From Flammeovirgaceae bacterium SG7u.111 (GTDB lineage: Bacteria > Bacteroidota > Bacteroidia > Cytophagales > Flammeovirgaceae), in the NCBI GenBank assembly GCA_034044135.1, contig CP139021.1, forward strand, positions 7,168,001 through 7,232,000: a stretch of 64,000 nt of DNA, written 5' to 3'. The notes beneath the pieces are model-generated. The model ran no database searches. It was not told the origin of the DNA and was given only the letters and a program-made list of their open reading frames with translations. The translations under genes were made by a program, and so were the position numbers. Numbering within the stretch: the stretch's first letter is position 1; every line of letters starts with the position of its first letter. Shown here piece by piece: positions 27,018-35,942 of this stretch.

Positions 27018-30000
27018 ATGAAATACCAAGAGTACAAAGGGTTAGACCTAGTAGGAGCTGGAAAAGAAGTGCTGGAGTTTTGGAACAAAAACCACGTTTT
27101 CGAAAAGTCTGTGACGGAGAAAGAAGGAAACCCTTCTTTTACTTTTTATGAAGGACCGCCTTCGGCAAATGGAATGCCCGGCATCCACCACGTAATGGCA
27201 CGTGCGGTAAAAGATATTTTTTGCCGTTACAAAACGCTAAAAGGTTTTCAGGTAAAAAGAAAAGGTGGCTGGGATACGCACGGCTTGCCCGTTGAGCTCA
27301 AAGTTGAAAAAGACCTCGGCATCACCAAAGAAGATATAGGTACGAAAATTACCGTAGAAGAGTATAACCAAAAGTGCCGCGAAGCAGTGATGAAGTTCAC
27401 GGATGCTTGGGACGACCTTACCCAAAAAATGGGTTATTGGGTCGACCTTGATGACCCGTACGTCACCTACAATCGCAACTATGTCGAATCTTTATGGGCA
27501 TTGCTCAAAAAACTTTACGACAAAGGCTTGCTTTACAAAGGGTATACTATCCAGCCTTATTCGCCTGCGGCGGGAACAGGGCTTAGCTCTCATGAGCTGA
27601 ACATGCCAGGTTGCTACCGCGATGTGAAAGATACGAGTGTGGTGGCACAATTTAAGGTAGTGAAAAACGAGCAATCAGTTAAGCTTTTTGCTAATTCGGA
27701 AGCACCAGTTTATTTCCTTGCCTGGACTACGACCCCTTGGACTTTGCCATCCAACTCAGCCTTGGCAGTAGGGGAAAAGATCACGTATGCACAGGTGAAC
27801 ACGTTCAACCCTTATACTTTTGAACCTGCTTCGGTAATATTGGCAAAAGACCTTTTGGGCAAGTTTTTCACAGAAAAGCAGAAAAAGGCTGTTTTTGCCG
27901 ACTACAGTGCTGGCGACAAGGTAATCCCTTACGAAATAGCTGCTGAATTTACTGGAAATGAGATAGTAGGAATGAGCTACGAGCAGCTTATGCCGTATGT
28001 TCAACCTAAAGGCGAGGGCTTTAAAGTAATCCCTGGTGATTTTGTAAGCACGGAAGACGGTACGGGAATCGTACATATCGCTCCAACTTTTGGTGCAGAT
28101 GACCAGCGTGTTGCTCAAAAAGCAGGTATCTCAGCCATATTGGTGGAGGACGAAAACGGGAAAGAAGTGCCTTTGGTAGATAAGCGTGGTCGCTTCGTAA
28201 GCGAGGTAACTGATTTTGCAGGCTTTCCTGTAAAGGAAGAATATGCCAGCGAAGACGAAAACTTCGACAAGCCTACCGATGTGCTCATCGCCATCAAACT
28301 GAAAGAAGAAAACAAAGCTTTCAAAGTAGAAAAATACGAACACAGCTACCCACACTGCTGGAGGACGGACAAACCAGTTCTTTACTACCCTCTTGACTCA
28401 TGGTTTATAAAAACCACCGAATACAAGGATAAAATGGTGGAGTTGAACAAAACCATTAACTGGAAACCTGCTTCTACAGGTTCTGGTAGGTTTGGAAATT
28501 GGTTGGAAAACTTGGTGGACTGGAACTTGTCTAGGTCGAGATTCTGGGGAACGCCGTTGCCAGTTTGGAGAAACGAAGATGGTTCGGAAGAAGTTTGCAT
28601 AGGTTCTATTGCTCAGCTCAACGAAGAGGTAAAAAAAGCAGTAGCTGCTGGTGTAATGCCAGCGGACTCCAAGCTTTTGGAAAATGGCGAGCTTAAAAGC
28701 GACTTTGATTTACACAGACCATTTGTAGATGATGTTGTATTGGTAAGCCCTACTGGCGAACCAATGAGAAGAGAGCCTGATTTGATAGATGTTTGGTTCG
28801 ATAGCGGCGCCATGCCGTATGCCCAATGGCATTATCCCTTGGAAAATGAGGATACCTTCAAAGCAAGTTTTCCTGCTGATTTTATAGCTGAGGGAGTTGA
28901 CCAAACGAGGGGCTGGTTCTTTACGCTTCATGCACTTGGCGTGATGCTAGAAGACAGCGTTGCCTTCAAAAATGTGATTTCGAACGGGCTGGTGCTTGAT
29001 TCGAAAGGAAACAAGATGTCCAAAAGGCTCAATAATGCGGTTGACCCCTTTGAGACCTTGGAGAAATACGGACCAGATGCCACAAGGTGGTACATGATCT
29101 CTAATGCCAACCCTTGGGAAAACCTGAAATTTAACCAAGATGGTATCCAAGAATCGCAACGGAAATTCTTTGGTACACTTTATAATACCTATTCTTTCTT
29201 TGCGCTTTATGCCAATTTGGACGGGTTTAACTTCTCAGAAGAGAGCATTCCTTTGAAAGAGAGGACTGAAAGCGATCAGTGGATCATCTCCAAGCTCAAC
29301 AGTTTGATAAAAGCAGTTGATGAAGCATACGCTGACTATGAGCCTACAAAAGCTGCCCGCTTGATTCAGTCGTTTACCATAGACGATTTGAGCAACTGGT
29401 ACGTAAGGCAAAACAGGAAAAGGTTTTGGAAAGATGAGCTTGGAAAAAACAAAGTTGCGGCTTACCAAACACTTTATACTTGTTTGAAAACTATTGCGAA
29501 GCTCATGAGCCCTGTTGCTCCATTTTATGCAGATAAGCTGTACAACGATCTCAATGCAGTGAGCGAACATGAAGGTGCTATTTCAGTACATTTGAGTGAT
29601 TTTCCTCAAGCCGATGCTTCTATGATAAACATAGACTTGGAAGAGAAAATGGAGTTGGCTCAAAATATTTCTTCATTGGTGCACTCACTAAGGAAGAAAG
29701 AAGCCATAAAAGTTAGGCAACCGCTTTCGAGGGTTCTTATCCCAGATTTGAATGAAAAATTGACCCGTCAGATAAAAGATGTGGAAAGCATCATCTTGAG
29801 CGAGGTGAACATCAAAAAAGTGGAGTACATCGACGATTCTTCAGGAATTTTGGTAAAGAAAATAAAGCCAAACTTCCGAAAACTTGGTCAGCAGTACGGT
29901 CGCTACATGAAGGATATCAATGCAGCTATCAGTCAGTTTGGTCAGGCAGAAATCAGCCAGATAGAAAAAACAAACAGTTATTCTCTCACGGTTCAAGATC

Positions 30001-30374
30001 AGGAAATAAACTTGACTTTGGACGATGTGGAAATCACATCGGAAGATATCCCAGGCTGGTCAATTGCCAAAGACAATGGCTTGACCGTAGCGCTTGATGT
30101 GACTATTTCGGAAGAATTAAAGAAAGAAGGTGTCGCCCGTGACTTGGTGAACAAAGTTCAAAACCAGAGAAAGGATATGGGCTTAGAAGTTCAGGACAAA
30201 ATTTATATCACGGTGGAGAAAAATGAAGCGTTGGTAAATGATGCTTTGGAAATCCACAAAGGCTATGTTTGTGCTGAAACCCAAGCATTGGAACTAAGCA
30301 TCGAAGATTCGATAACCGATGGTGTTGAAATGGACTTGGACGATTTCAAATTGAATGTAAAAATCAGAAAGTAA
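27018..30374 (+). CDS. ileS: Isoleucine--tRNA ligase, type 2, with G-I-H-H signature
   Basis: 1118-residue class I synthetase, longer than the roughly 940-residue type 1 enzyme and of the eukaryote-like type 2 layout. The region normally reading HxGH is ANGMPGIHH, i.e. G55-I56-H57-H58, so the first and third positions of HIGH are exchanged. KMSKR is intact at 666-670 (GNKMSKRLN). The CP1 editing domain lies between (TTPWTLPSN ...). The anticodon-binding and C-terminal extension regions are complete. The GxHH form has been reported in some type 2 enzymes with very high mupirocin tolerance (from memory). Stand-alone gene with a strong terminator. Confidence 0.97.
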   Translation: MKYQEYKGLDLVGAGKEVLEFWNKNHVFEKSVTEKEGNPSFTFYEGPPSANGMPGIHHVMARAVKDIFCRYKTLKGFQVKRKGGWDTHGLPVELKVEKDLGITKEDIGTKITVEEYNQKCREAVMKFTDAWDDLTQKMGYWVDLDDPYVTYNRNYVESLWALLKKLYDKGLLYKGYTIQPYSPAAGTGLSSHELNMPGCYRDVKDTSVVAQFKVVKNEQSVKLFANSEAPVYFLAWTTTPWTLPSNSALAVGEKITYAQVNTFNPYTFEPASVILAKDLLGKFFTEKQKKAVFADYSAGDKVIPYEIAAEFTGNEIVGMSYEQLMPYVQPKGEGFKVIPGDFVSTEDGTGIVHIAPTFGADDQRVAQKAGISAILVEDENGKEVPLVDKRGRFVSEVTDFAGFPVKEEYASEDENFDKPTDVLIAIKLKEENKAFKVEKYEHSYPHCWRTDKPVLYYPLDSWFIKTTEYKDKMVELNKTINWKPASTGSGRFGNWLENLVDWNLSRSRFWGTPLPVWRNEDGSEEVCIGSIAQLNEEVKKAVAAGVMPADSKLLENGELKSDFDLHRPFVDDVVLVSPTGEPMRREPDLIDVWFDSGAMPYAQWHYPLENEDTFKASFPADFIAEGVDQTRGWFFTLHALGVMLEDSVAFKNVISNGLVLDSKGNKMSKRLNNAVDPFETLEKYGPDATRWYMISNANPWENLKFNQDGIQESQRKFFGTLYNTYSFFALYANLDGFNFSEESIPLKERTESDQWIISKLNSLIKAVDEAYADYEPTKAARLIQSFTIDDLSNWYVRQNRKRFWKDELGKNKVAAYQTLYTCLKTIAKLMSPVAPFYADKLYNDLNAVSEHEGAISVHLSDFPQADASMINIDLEEKMELAQNISSLVHSLRKKEAIKVRQPLSRVLIPDLNEKLTRQIKDVESIILSEVNIKKVEYIDDSSGILVKKIKPNFRKLGQQYGRYMKDINAAISQFGQAEISQIEKTNSYSLTVQDQEINLTLDDVEITSEDIPGWSIAKDNGLTVALDVTISEELKKEGVARDLVNKVQNQRKDMGLEVQDKIYITVEKNEALVNDALEIHKGYVCAETQALELSIEDSITDGVEMDLDDFKLNVKIRK

Positions 30375-30427
30375 CCTTTCTCAAAATATCTCTTGTGTAG
30401 TTCTGATGGACTGCATAAGTTTTTTTT

Positions 30428-30465
30428 CACCCACTTCCTGAAATACGGGAGTGGGTGTTTTTTTT
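30428..30465 (+). terminator. Terminator of ileS
   Basis: Stem 30428-30438 with 30447-30457 (one G-U pair) followed by eight T. Confidence 0.85.
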
Positions 30466-30481
30466 GAAGTTGTCTAAAAAA

Positions 30482-30757
30482 TCACGAATCGGAGGGAATC
30501 CTTTTGTTTTTTGTAAACTCCCAAACCCTCAAAGAAAAGGACAAGACATAAATGATGCATAAAACTGGGAGGGGAATCAAATCACTTTCAGAATAGACGT
30601 GGAGGAACATAAAAAACATGGCAGTAATGACTGAAATTTCGGTAGCAAAGTAAAGAGTGGACTGAAAGCCTTCTTTGAACCATTTGGCAGGAAGAAAACG
30701 GATGATAATGGAAATAGTGGCGATAATTCCAACAATACCAAAAGCTAGAGGAATCAT
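30482..30757 (-). CDS. Hypothetical small membrane protein
   Basis: 91 residues with three hydrophobic segments: 2-21 (PLAFGIVGIIATISIIIRFL), about 33-50, and about 58-76. The C-terminus is polar and charged (RVWEFTKNKRIPSDS). The start is an ATG. It resembles small integral membrane proteins of no known function. It converges on ileS; its stop lies directly beside the copy of the AAGTTGTCTAAA sequence at 30467-30478. Confidence 0.6.
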   Translation of the reverse strand: MIPLAFGIVGIIATISIIIRFLPAKWFKEGFQSTLYFATEISVITAMFFMFLHVYSESDLIPLPVLCIIYVLSFSLRVWEFTKNKRIPSDS

Positions 30758-30846
30758 AGTTGTAATGTAATTTGGTTAAAAAAAATCATGATATCCTAAG
30801 ATACAAACAAACTGTATTTGTTCAAAACAAAATAAAAACAATAAAA

Positions 30847-30880
30847 AAGTCCCAATAACCTGAAGCGGTTATTGGGACTT
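30847..30880 (-). terminator. Terminator of the MFS transporter gene
   Basis: Perfect 14-bp stem (30847-30860 with 30867-30880), 6-nt loop, followed on the minus strand by a T-run. Confidence 0.85.
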
Positions 30881-30907
30881 TGTAAAAATATATTTCAATA
30901 GCTTGCT

Positions 30908-32227
30908 CTAGCTATGGTTTTTCTTTACCATTAGCAGAAGCACAACGAAACAGCCAATAAGTATGGCAGGTAAAATAGTCATATAACCTAGTGTAGCCTG
31001 AGGTCCTGCCGTTTCAATTGATTTGCCCATGATAGGAAGAACCAATGAAGTAGCCGCCATACCAGCACCACCCATAATAGATAGGCCAAGCGCTCCGCTT
31101 TTCGGTACATATTCTGAAGTAACACCAATCATAGTTGGCCAGAAGTAACATACACCAAAGGCAAAAACTACCGCAGCTATCAGTGTTTCAGTACCGCCGC
31201 TTGCTATGCTCATCCAGTACAGACCCGCCGTTGCCAATACGGCTGAAGCCAATAAAACTCCCGTAGGGTTGAGTCGGTGGATAAACGCTCCTGCAAAGAA
31301 CCTACCTACTGCCATAATCCCTGTCACCATCACCAAAATCAACATTGGATTCACTCCGTTATTTTCGAGCAAGGCATTGATCCATTGGTTAGTTCCAAGT
31401 TCAGACGAAGCTGTTAAAAGCATACAAAAAAGTAGGAATGGGAAAATTAGACTTACTTTGTTGAGCGCCTTCGTTTCCAAAATCACAAATACAAGGATAG
31501 CCCCGAGTACAATATAAGGGGTTGAAGAGCTAAAGTCCAATGCGATAAGACCTGGAAAAGATGCCATCAAAATCATCAAGAAAACAGCCACTAAGATAGT
31601 GTAGGGAGCGCCCACGTTTTTGAGCATATCTTTGTACGAAACTCCAGTAGCCACCCGCTCTGTTTCGGGAATTTTTTGCCCAAAGAATAAGAAACCATAA
31701 ATAGCTAATGGGATGAACAACAAACCAACAAGTACATGCCAGCTTAAATCCATATAATCCATGAGCAAGGTAGATAATAAACCACCGATCACGATACCGC
31801 CAGGGAACCAAACGTGAAACCTATTGAGCATCGTCGTTTTTTTATCACTATGAATAGTTGCAACTAAAGGGTTACAAGCAGCTTCCACGCTACCATTACC
31901 AAGCCCTATAAATACATTGGCTATAAAAAGCATGGTTTTGTCTTTGGCCATAAGCAAAAGAACAATACCTATTAGATGTGTAAAAAATGCTAACCAAACA
32001 ATTGAACGGGTTTTTACGATATCGATCAAAAGCCCTCCTATAAACATAGCAATAGTGAAGCCCCAAAACGCAGGACCGAACGCCCATCCAATTTCTTCTT
32101 TTGAGAGCCCATATTCTGCTCCAAATACGCCTTCAATTTTGGCTCGTACAGCAAATGTGAGAGAGGTAACTAATAAGGCAAGGCAACTGGCTATAAAAAG
32201 CCGTTTTTTGTTAATTTCCATTTCCAT
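30908..32227 (-). CDS. MFS transporter, sugar/fucose-permease-like
   Basis: 439 residues, twelve predicted membrane helices in two six-helix halves. The loop after helix 2 (DIVKTRSIVW) corresponds to the MFS D-x-x-x-R signature region, and helix 4 contains GLGNGSVEAACNPLVA, which is typical of the FHS/fucose-permease branch (N-G-x-x-E-A). It is divergently oriented to an oxidoreductase-isomerase pair, which suggests uptake of the sugar or polyol they degrade. Substrate not determined. Confidence 0.85.
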   Translation of the reverse strand: MEMEINKKRLFIASCLALLVTSLTFAVRAKIEGVFGAEYGLSKEEIGWAFGPAFWGFTIAMFIGGLLIDIVKTRSIVWLAFFTHLIGIVLLLMAKDKTMLFIANVFIGLGNGSVEAACNPLVATIHSDKKTTMLNRFHVWFPGGIVIGGLLSTLLMDYMDLSWHVLVGLLFIPLAIYGFLFFGQKIPETERVATGVSYKDMLKNVGAPYTILVAVFLMILMASFPGLIALDFSSSTPYIVLGAILVFVILETKALNKVSLIFPFLLFCMLLTASSELGTNQWINALLENNGVNPMLILVMVTGIMAVGRFFAGAFIHRLNPTGVLLASAVLATAGLYWMSIASGGTETLIAAVVFAFGVCYFWPTMIGVTSEYVPKSGALGLSIMGGAGMAATSLVLPIMGKSIETAGPQATLGYMTILPAILIGCFVVLLLMVKKNHS

Positions 32228-32581
32228 GATTTGTGAATAATTAAATTTCTTATAACACCATAAATCTTGAGCACAGTTTTCTACACTGTACTCTTAGATT
32301 AATACATAAATACTTAAAAAAAGTCATATTAGAAAATGGGAACAGAATTATTGGGAACGTTTGATTGAATCCTATAAGGATCATGAACAAAGGCTGAAAT
32401 TAAGCTTCAGATTTTTAGAATGGCGTCAAATATTTTCTAAATTTAGCAACATGTTTCGTTTTCGACGTCTCAACTTTTTTGCCTTTGACTTTTTATCGGG
32501 AGCAATTTGATTTGGGCTGAGACGTAACTTGGACTTCATTTTATACTTAAACTTATTATCAAAGAAAAACTGAAATTTACC
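32228..32581. other. 354-bp divergent regulatory spacer with an inverted repeat
   Basis: Shared upstream region of the MFS gene and the Gfo/Idh gene. ACGTCTCA at 32465-32472 and TGAGACGT at 32518-32525 form a perfect 8-bp inverted repeat, 45 nt apart, just before the Gfo/Idh start. They could be paired operator half-sites or the base of a leader hairpin. No gene. Confidence 0.35.
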
Positions 32582-33754
32582 ATGGACAGAAAATTAAGAT
32601 TGGGAATGGTAGGAGGGGGTCGTGGTGCGTTTATCGGTGGAGTACACCGAATAGCCGCCGCAATTGACCAACAAATAGAACTGGTTTGCGGAGCATTCCA
32701 CGTTGATCCGGATATTTCCATCGCTTCTGGTAAAGATTTTCACCTCGACCCTAATCGGGTGTACCGCACTTACCACGAAATGTTTGAAAAGGAAAGCCAA
32801 CTTCCTGAAGACCAACGAATGGATTTGGTATCGATAGTTACCCCAAACCACGTCCATTACGAACCTACCAAACTGGCTTTGCAAAATGGATTTCATGTGG
32901 TGTGCGAAAAACCACTAAGCTTTTCATTGGATGAAGCTTATGAACTTGAAAAATTAGTTGAAGAAAAAGGCCTGTTTTTCGCTCTTGCCCATGTTTATAC
33001 AGGCTATCCTATGGTAAAACAAGCTCGCGACATGGTCTCAAACGGTGAGTTTGGAGAAATCAGAAAAATAGTGGTAGAATATCCTCAAGGTTGGTTAGCC
33101 ACAAAAGTGGAGGATTCTGGCTCTCAGCAAGCATCTTGGAGAACGGACCCTAAACGCTCGGGAATTGCCGGTGCTATTGGAGATATAGGAACTCATGCAG
33201 AAAACTTAGCCGAGTTTATCACAGGTCTGAAAATCACAGAACTATGCGCCGACCTTACCACTTTTGTACCCGGCAGGTTACTCGACGATGACGGCAATGT
33301 ATTGCTGAGGTTCGATAATGGCGCAAAAGGTGTATTGCACTGCAGCCAAATAAGTGCGGGGGAAGAAAACGAACTGAATATCCGGGTTTATGGTGAAAAA
33401 GGTGGGCTAGAATGGCATCAGCACGAGCCAAACACTTTAATTGTGAAAAGATTGAATGGTCCATCCGAAATATACAGAACTGGCGCAAACCATACCTACC
33501 TTACCGAAAGCGCTTTGGCACATTCGCGTACCCCAGGCGGTCACCCAGAAGGATATCTCGAATCTTTTGCAAATATCTACCGAAATATAGCTAGCTGTAT
33601 CAAAGCTAAGGCTAATGGAGAAGAACCTACTTCTATCAACCTAGATTTCCCTACGGTTTCGGATGGGGTGAGAGGTATGGAATTCATCAAAACGGTAGTA
33701 GAATCTAGCAAATCTGATGAGAAGTGGTACAAGTTTGCTGGATGGAAAGCTTAA
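32582..33754 (+). CDS. Gfo/Idh/MocA family oxidoreductase
   Basis: 390 residues. The NAD(P)-binding N-terminus has LGMVGGGRGAFIGGVHR, and the sugar-dehydrogenase EKP motif is E109-K110-P111 (VCEKPLSF). The C-terminal beta-sheet domain contains GDIGTHAENLAEFITG, including the H and D/N expected near the active site. It probably oxidises a sugar, inositol or sugar-acid hydroxyl. It is followed after 60 bp by a TIM-barrel isomerase, a pairing frequent in polyol and inositol catabolism. Confidence 0.93.
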   Translation: MDRKLRLGMVGGGRGAFIGGVHRIAAAIDQQIELVCGAFHVDPDISIASGKDFHLDPNRVYRTYHEMFEKESQLPEDQRMDLVSIVTPNHVHYEPTKLALQNGFHVVCEKPLSFSLDEAYELEKLVEEKGLFFALAHVYTGYPMVKQARDMVSNGEFGEIRKIVVEYPQGWLATKVEDSGSQQASWRTDPKRSGIAGAIGDIGTHAENLAEFITGLKITELCADLTTFVPGRLLDDDGNVLLRFDNGAKGVLHCSQISAGEENELNIRVYGEKGGLEWHQHEPNTLIVKRLNGPSEIYRTGANHTYLTESALAHSRTPGGHPEGYLESFANIYRNIASCIKAKANGEEPTSINLDFPTVSDGVRGMEFIKTVVESSKSDEKWYKFAGWKA

Positions 33755-33814
33755 ACCCAACATTGATACAAACCTTTTTTTAAACACATTTACCCTTAAA
33801 TTTTTTTATAGAAA

Positions 33815-34867
33815 ATGAAAACGATTAAAGGACCTGGGATTTTCTTAGCACAATTTATGGGCGATGAAGCTCCTTTCAATACGCTTGACAATATCTGTAA
33901 ATGGGCTGCTGGGCTGGACTTCAAAGGTGTGCAAATCCCTACTTGGGACGGCAGGGCAATTGACCTACAAAAAGCGGCAGAAAGTAAAGACTATGCCGAT
34001 GAAATAAAAGGTATAGTAGAATCTCACGGGATGGAAATCACCGAGCTTTCTACACACCTTCAAGGCCAGTTGGTTGCAGTTCACCCAGCCTACAATGAAA
34101 TGTTTGACGGGTTTGCCCCAAAAGAACTCCATGGCAATCCAAAAGCCAGAACGGAATGGGCAGTCCAACAATTGAAATACGCAGCAAAAGCTAGTCAAAA
34201 CTTTGGATTAACAGCGTCTGTTTCTTTTTCAGGAGCATTGCTTTGGCATACGATGTACCCATGGCCTCAGCGCCCTGCTGGGTTGGTGGAAACAGGTTTC
34301 AAGGAGTTGGCAAACCGCTGGTTGCCTATCCTCAATGCTTATGACGAGGCTGGTGTGGATCTTTGCTATGAAATTCACCCTGGAGAAGATTTGCACGATG
34401 GAATAACTTTCGAGCGCTTTTTAGAAGCAACGAGAAACCACACAAGAGCAAACCTATTATACGATCCAAGCCACTACGTTCTTCAGCAATTAGATTATTT
34501 GGAACATATCGATATCTACCACGAGCGTATAAAAATGTTCCATGTAAAAGATGCTGAATTCAATCCTAACGGTCGCTCAGGTGTGTATGGCGGCTACCAA
34601 GACTGGGTAGACCGCCCCGGAAGGTTCCGTTCTTTGGGCGATGGGCAAGTTGATTTCAAATCAATTTTTAGCAAATTAGCTCAGTACGATTTTGATGGAT
34701 GGGCAGTGATGGAGTGGGAGTGCTGCTTGAAACACCCTGAAGACGGTGCAAAAGAAGGGGCTAAGTTTATCAAAAACAATATCATCAGGGTGACAGAAAA
34801 AGCTTTTGATGATTTTGCAGGTACAGGTGCTGACGAAGAATTCAATAAGAGAATTTTAGGGATTTAA
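33815..34867 (+). CDS. Sugar phosphate isomerase/epimerase (xylose-isomerase-like TIM barrel)
   Basis: 350 residues of the AP-endonuclease-2/xylose-isomerase superfamily. Candidate metal ligands are the Glu in CYEIHPGED, Asp in YDPSHYV, His/Asp in MFHVKDAEF and the final Glu of MEWECC. These motifs occur in the order typical of IolE/IolI/hydroxypyruvate-isomerase-like enzymes. The substrate is probably a product of the upstream Gfo/Idh enzyme. It ends 24 bp before a strong bidirectional terminator. Confidence 0.93.
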   Translation: MKTIKGPGIFLAQFMGDEAPFNTLDNICKWAAGLDFKGVQIPTWDGRAIDLQKAAESKDYADEIKGIVESHGMEITELSTHLQGQLVAVHPAYNEMFDGFAPKELHGNPKARTEWAVQQLKYAAKASQNFGLTASVSFSGALLWHTMYPWPQRPAGLVETGFKELANRWLPILNAYDEAGVDLCYEIHPGEDLHDGITFERFLEATRNHTRANLLYDPSHYVLQQLDYLEHIDIYHERIKMFHVKDAEFNPNGRSGVYGGYQDWVDRPGRFRSLGDGQVDFKSIFSKLAQYDFDGWAVMEWECCLKHPEDGAKEGAKFIKNNIIRVTEKAFDDFAGTGADEEFNKRILGI

Positions 34868-34891
34868 AAACTAGGTTTTCAATAGACAAAC

Positions 34892-34926
34892 AAAAGGGCT
34901 TGTGATGATTTATCACAAGCCCTTTT
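34892..34926. terminator. Bidirectional terminator between isomerase and SDR genes
   Basis: Perfect 15-bp stem (34892-34906 with 34912-34926), 5-nt loop, T-run on the right and A-run on the left. Confidence 0.9.
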
Positions 34927-34943
34927 TATATTCTTAGGTAAAA

Positions 34944-35759
34944 TTATACCCCGCTAAATGCGCTAAAACCACCATCGACCGGTACAATAATTCCTGTAAC
35001 AAATCTGGATGCATCACTACAAAGCCACTGAACAGTCCCATTAAGTTCTACTGCTTCCCCAAATCTTTTCATGGGTGTCTGATTTACAACAGCTTGCCCT
35101 CTTTCGGTCAAACTTCCATCTTCATTTGTCAATAACTTGCGGTTTTGCTCGCCTATGAAAAAACCGGGCGCAATCGCATTCACGCGAATCCCTTCACCAA
35201 ATTTTAGAGCCATTTCTACAGCCATCCATTTTGTAAAATTATCAATAGCAGCTTTTGCTACAGAATATCCTACCACACGTGTTATCGCCTGAGTTGCCGA
35301 CATAGATGAAATATTAATTATACTTCCTTTTTTTTGGTTGACCATAGCTTCGGCAAATACCATAGTTGGTAGCACAGTCCCATTCAGGTTGAGGTCGGTC
35401 ACTTTCTGAAAATCATCCATGGAAAGGTCAAAAACAGTTTGCTCTGGTTCGATCGTAGCTCCAGGCATATTACCTCCTGCCGCATTTATCAAAATATCGA
35501 CCTTCCCCCACTCTTTCAGCACCTTTTCTTTAGCAATTATCAACTGCTCCTTATCAAGCACACTACAGACCAAGCCCATGGCCTCACCTCCTAGCTCCTT
35601 TAATTCTGTAACTCTTTTTTCATTCGTTTCCTTCCTTGAACTGAGAACGGCAACCTTTGCCCCTGACTTTATTAGGCTTATTGCCATACTTCCGCCTAGC
35701 GCACCTGAACCTCCAGTTATAATTGCAACTTTACCTTTTAAGTCAAATTCATTTTCCAT
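34944..35759 (-). CDS. SDR family oxidoreductase, possibly D-mannonate/gluconate-type
   Basis: 271-residue short-chain dehydrogenase: cofactor motif TGGSGALGG at 15-23, NAAG near 92-95, catalytic Ser at 151/152 and Y165-x-x-x-K169. The sequence around FDLKGKVAIITGG and PVDGGFSAFSGV resembles Bacteroidota sugar-acid dehydrogenases of the gluconate 5-dehydrogenase or mannonate-oxidoreductase group; this is a weak assignment. Its position beside the sugar island suggests a joint pathway, but it is transcribed separately. Confidence 0.85.
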   Translation of the reverse strand: MENEFDLKGKVAIITGGSGALGGSMAISLIKSGAKVAVLSSRKETNEKRVTELKELGGEAMGLVCSVLDKEQLIIAKEKVLKEWGKVDILINAAGGNMPGATIEPEQTVFDLSMDDFQKVTDLNLNGTVLPTMVFAEAMVNQKKGSIINISSMSATQAITRVVGYSVAKAAIDNFTKWMAVEMALKFGEGIRVNAIAPGFFIGEQNRKLLTNEDGSLTERGQAVVNQTPMKRFGEAVELNGTVQWLCSDASRFVTGIIVPVDGGFSAFSGV

Positions 35760-35890
35760 AGTGGGTATTTGTTTTTATAGTTCAAAAATCACGAGGCAAT
35801 ACGTTATTAAATACAAATTTAAGCGAAAGAAATAACTCCTCCATTATTTTGGAAGATTCAGCTTTTACACAGCTTGCTGAAAAACAAAAA

Positions 35891-35915
35891 AGCTACCTTC
35901 ATTTAGGAGGTAGCT
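35891..35915 (-). terminator. Terminator after the outer-membrane barrel gene
   Basis: AGCTACCT / AGGTAGCT stem with a 9-nt loop, followed by a T-rich tract on the minus strand. 27 bp after the stop of the barrel gene. Confidence 0.75.
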
Positions 35916-35942
35916 CACAAATTTTTCTAGAACTAGAATTGG

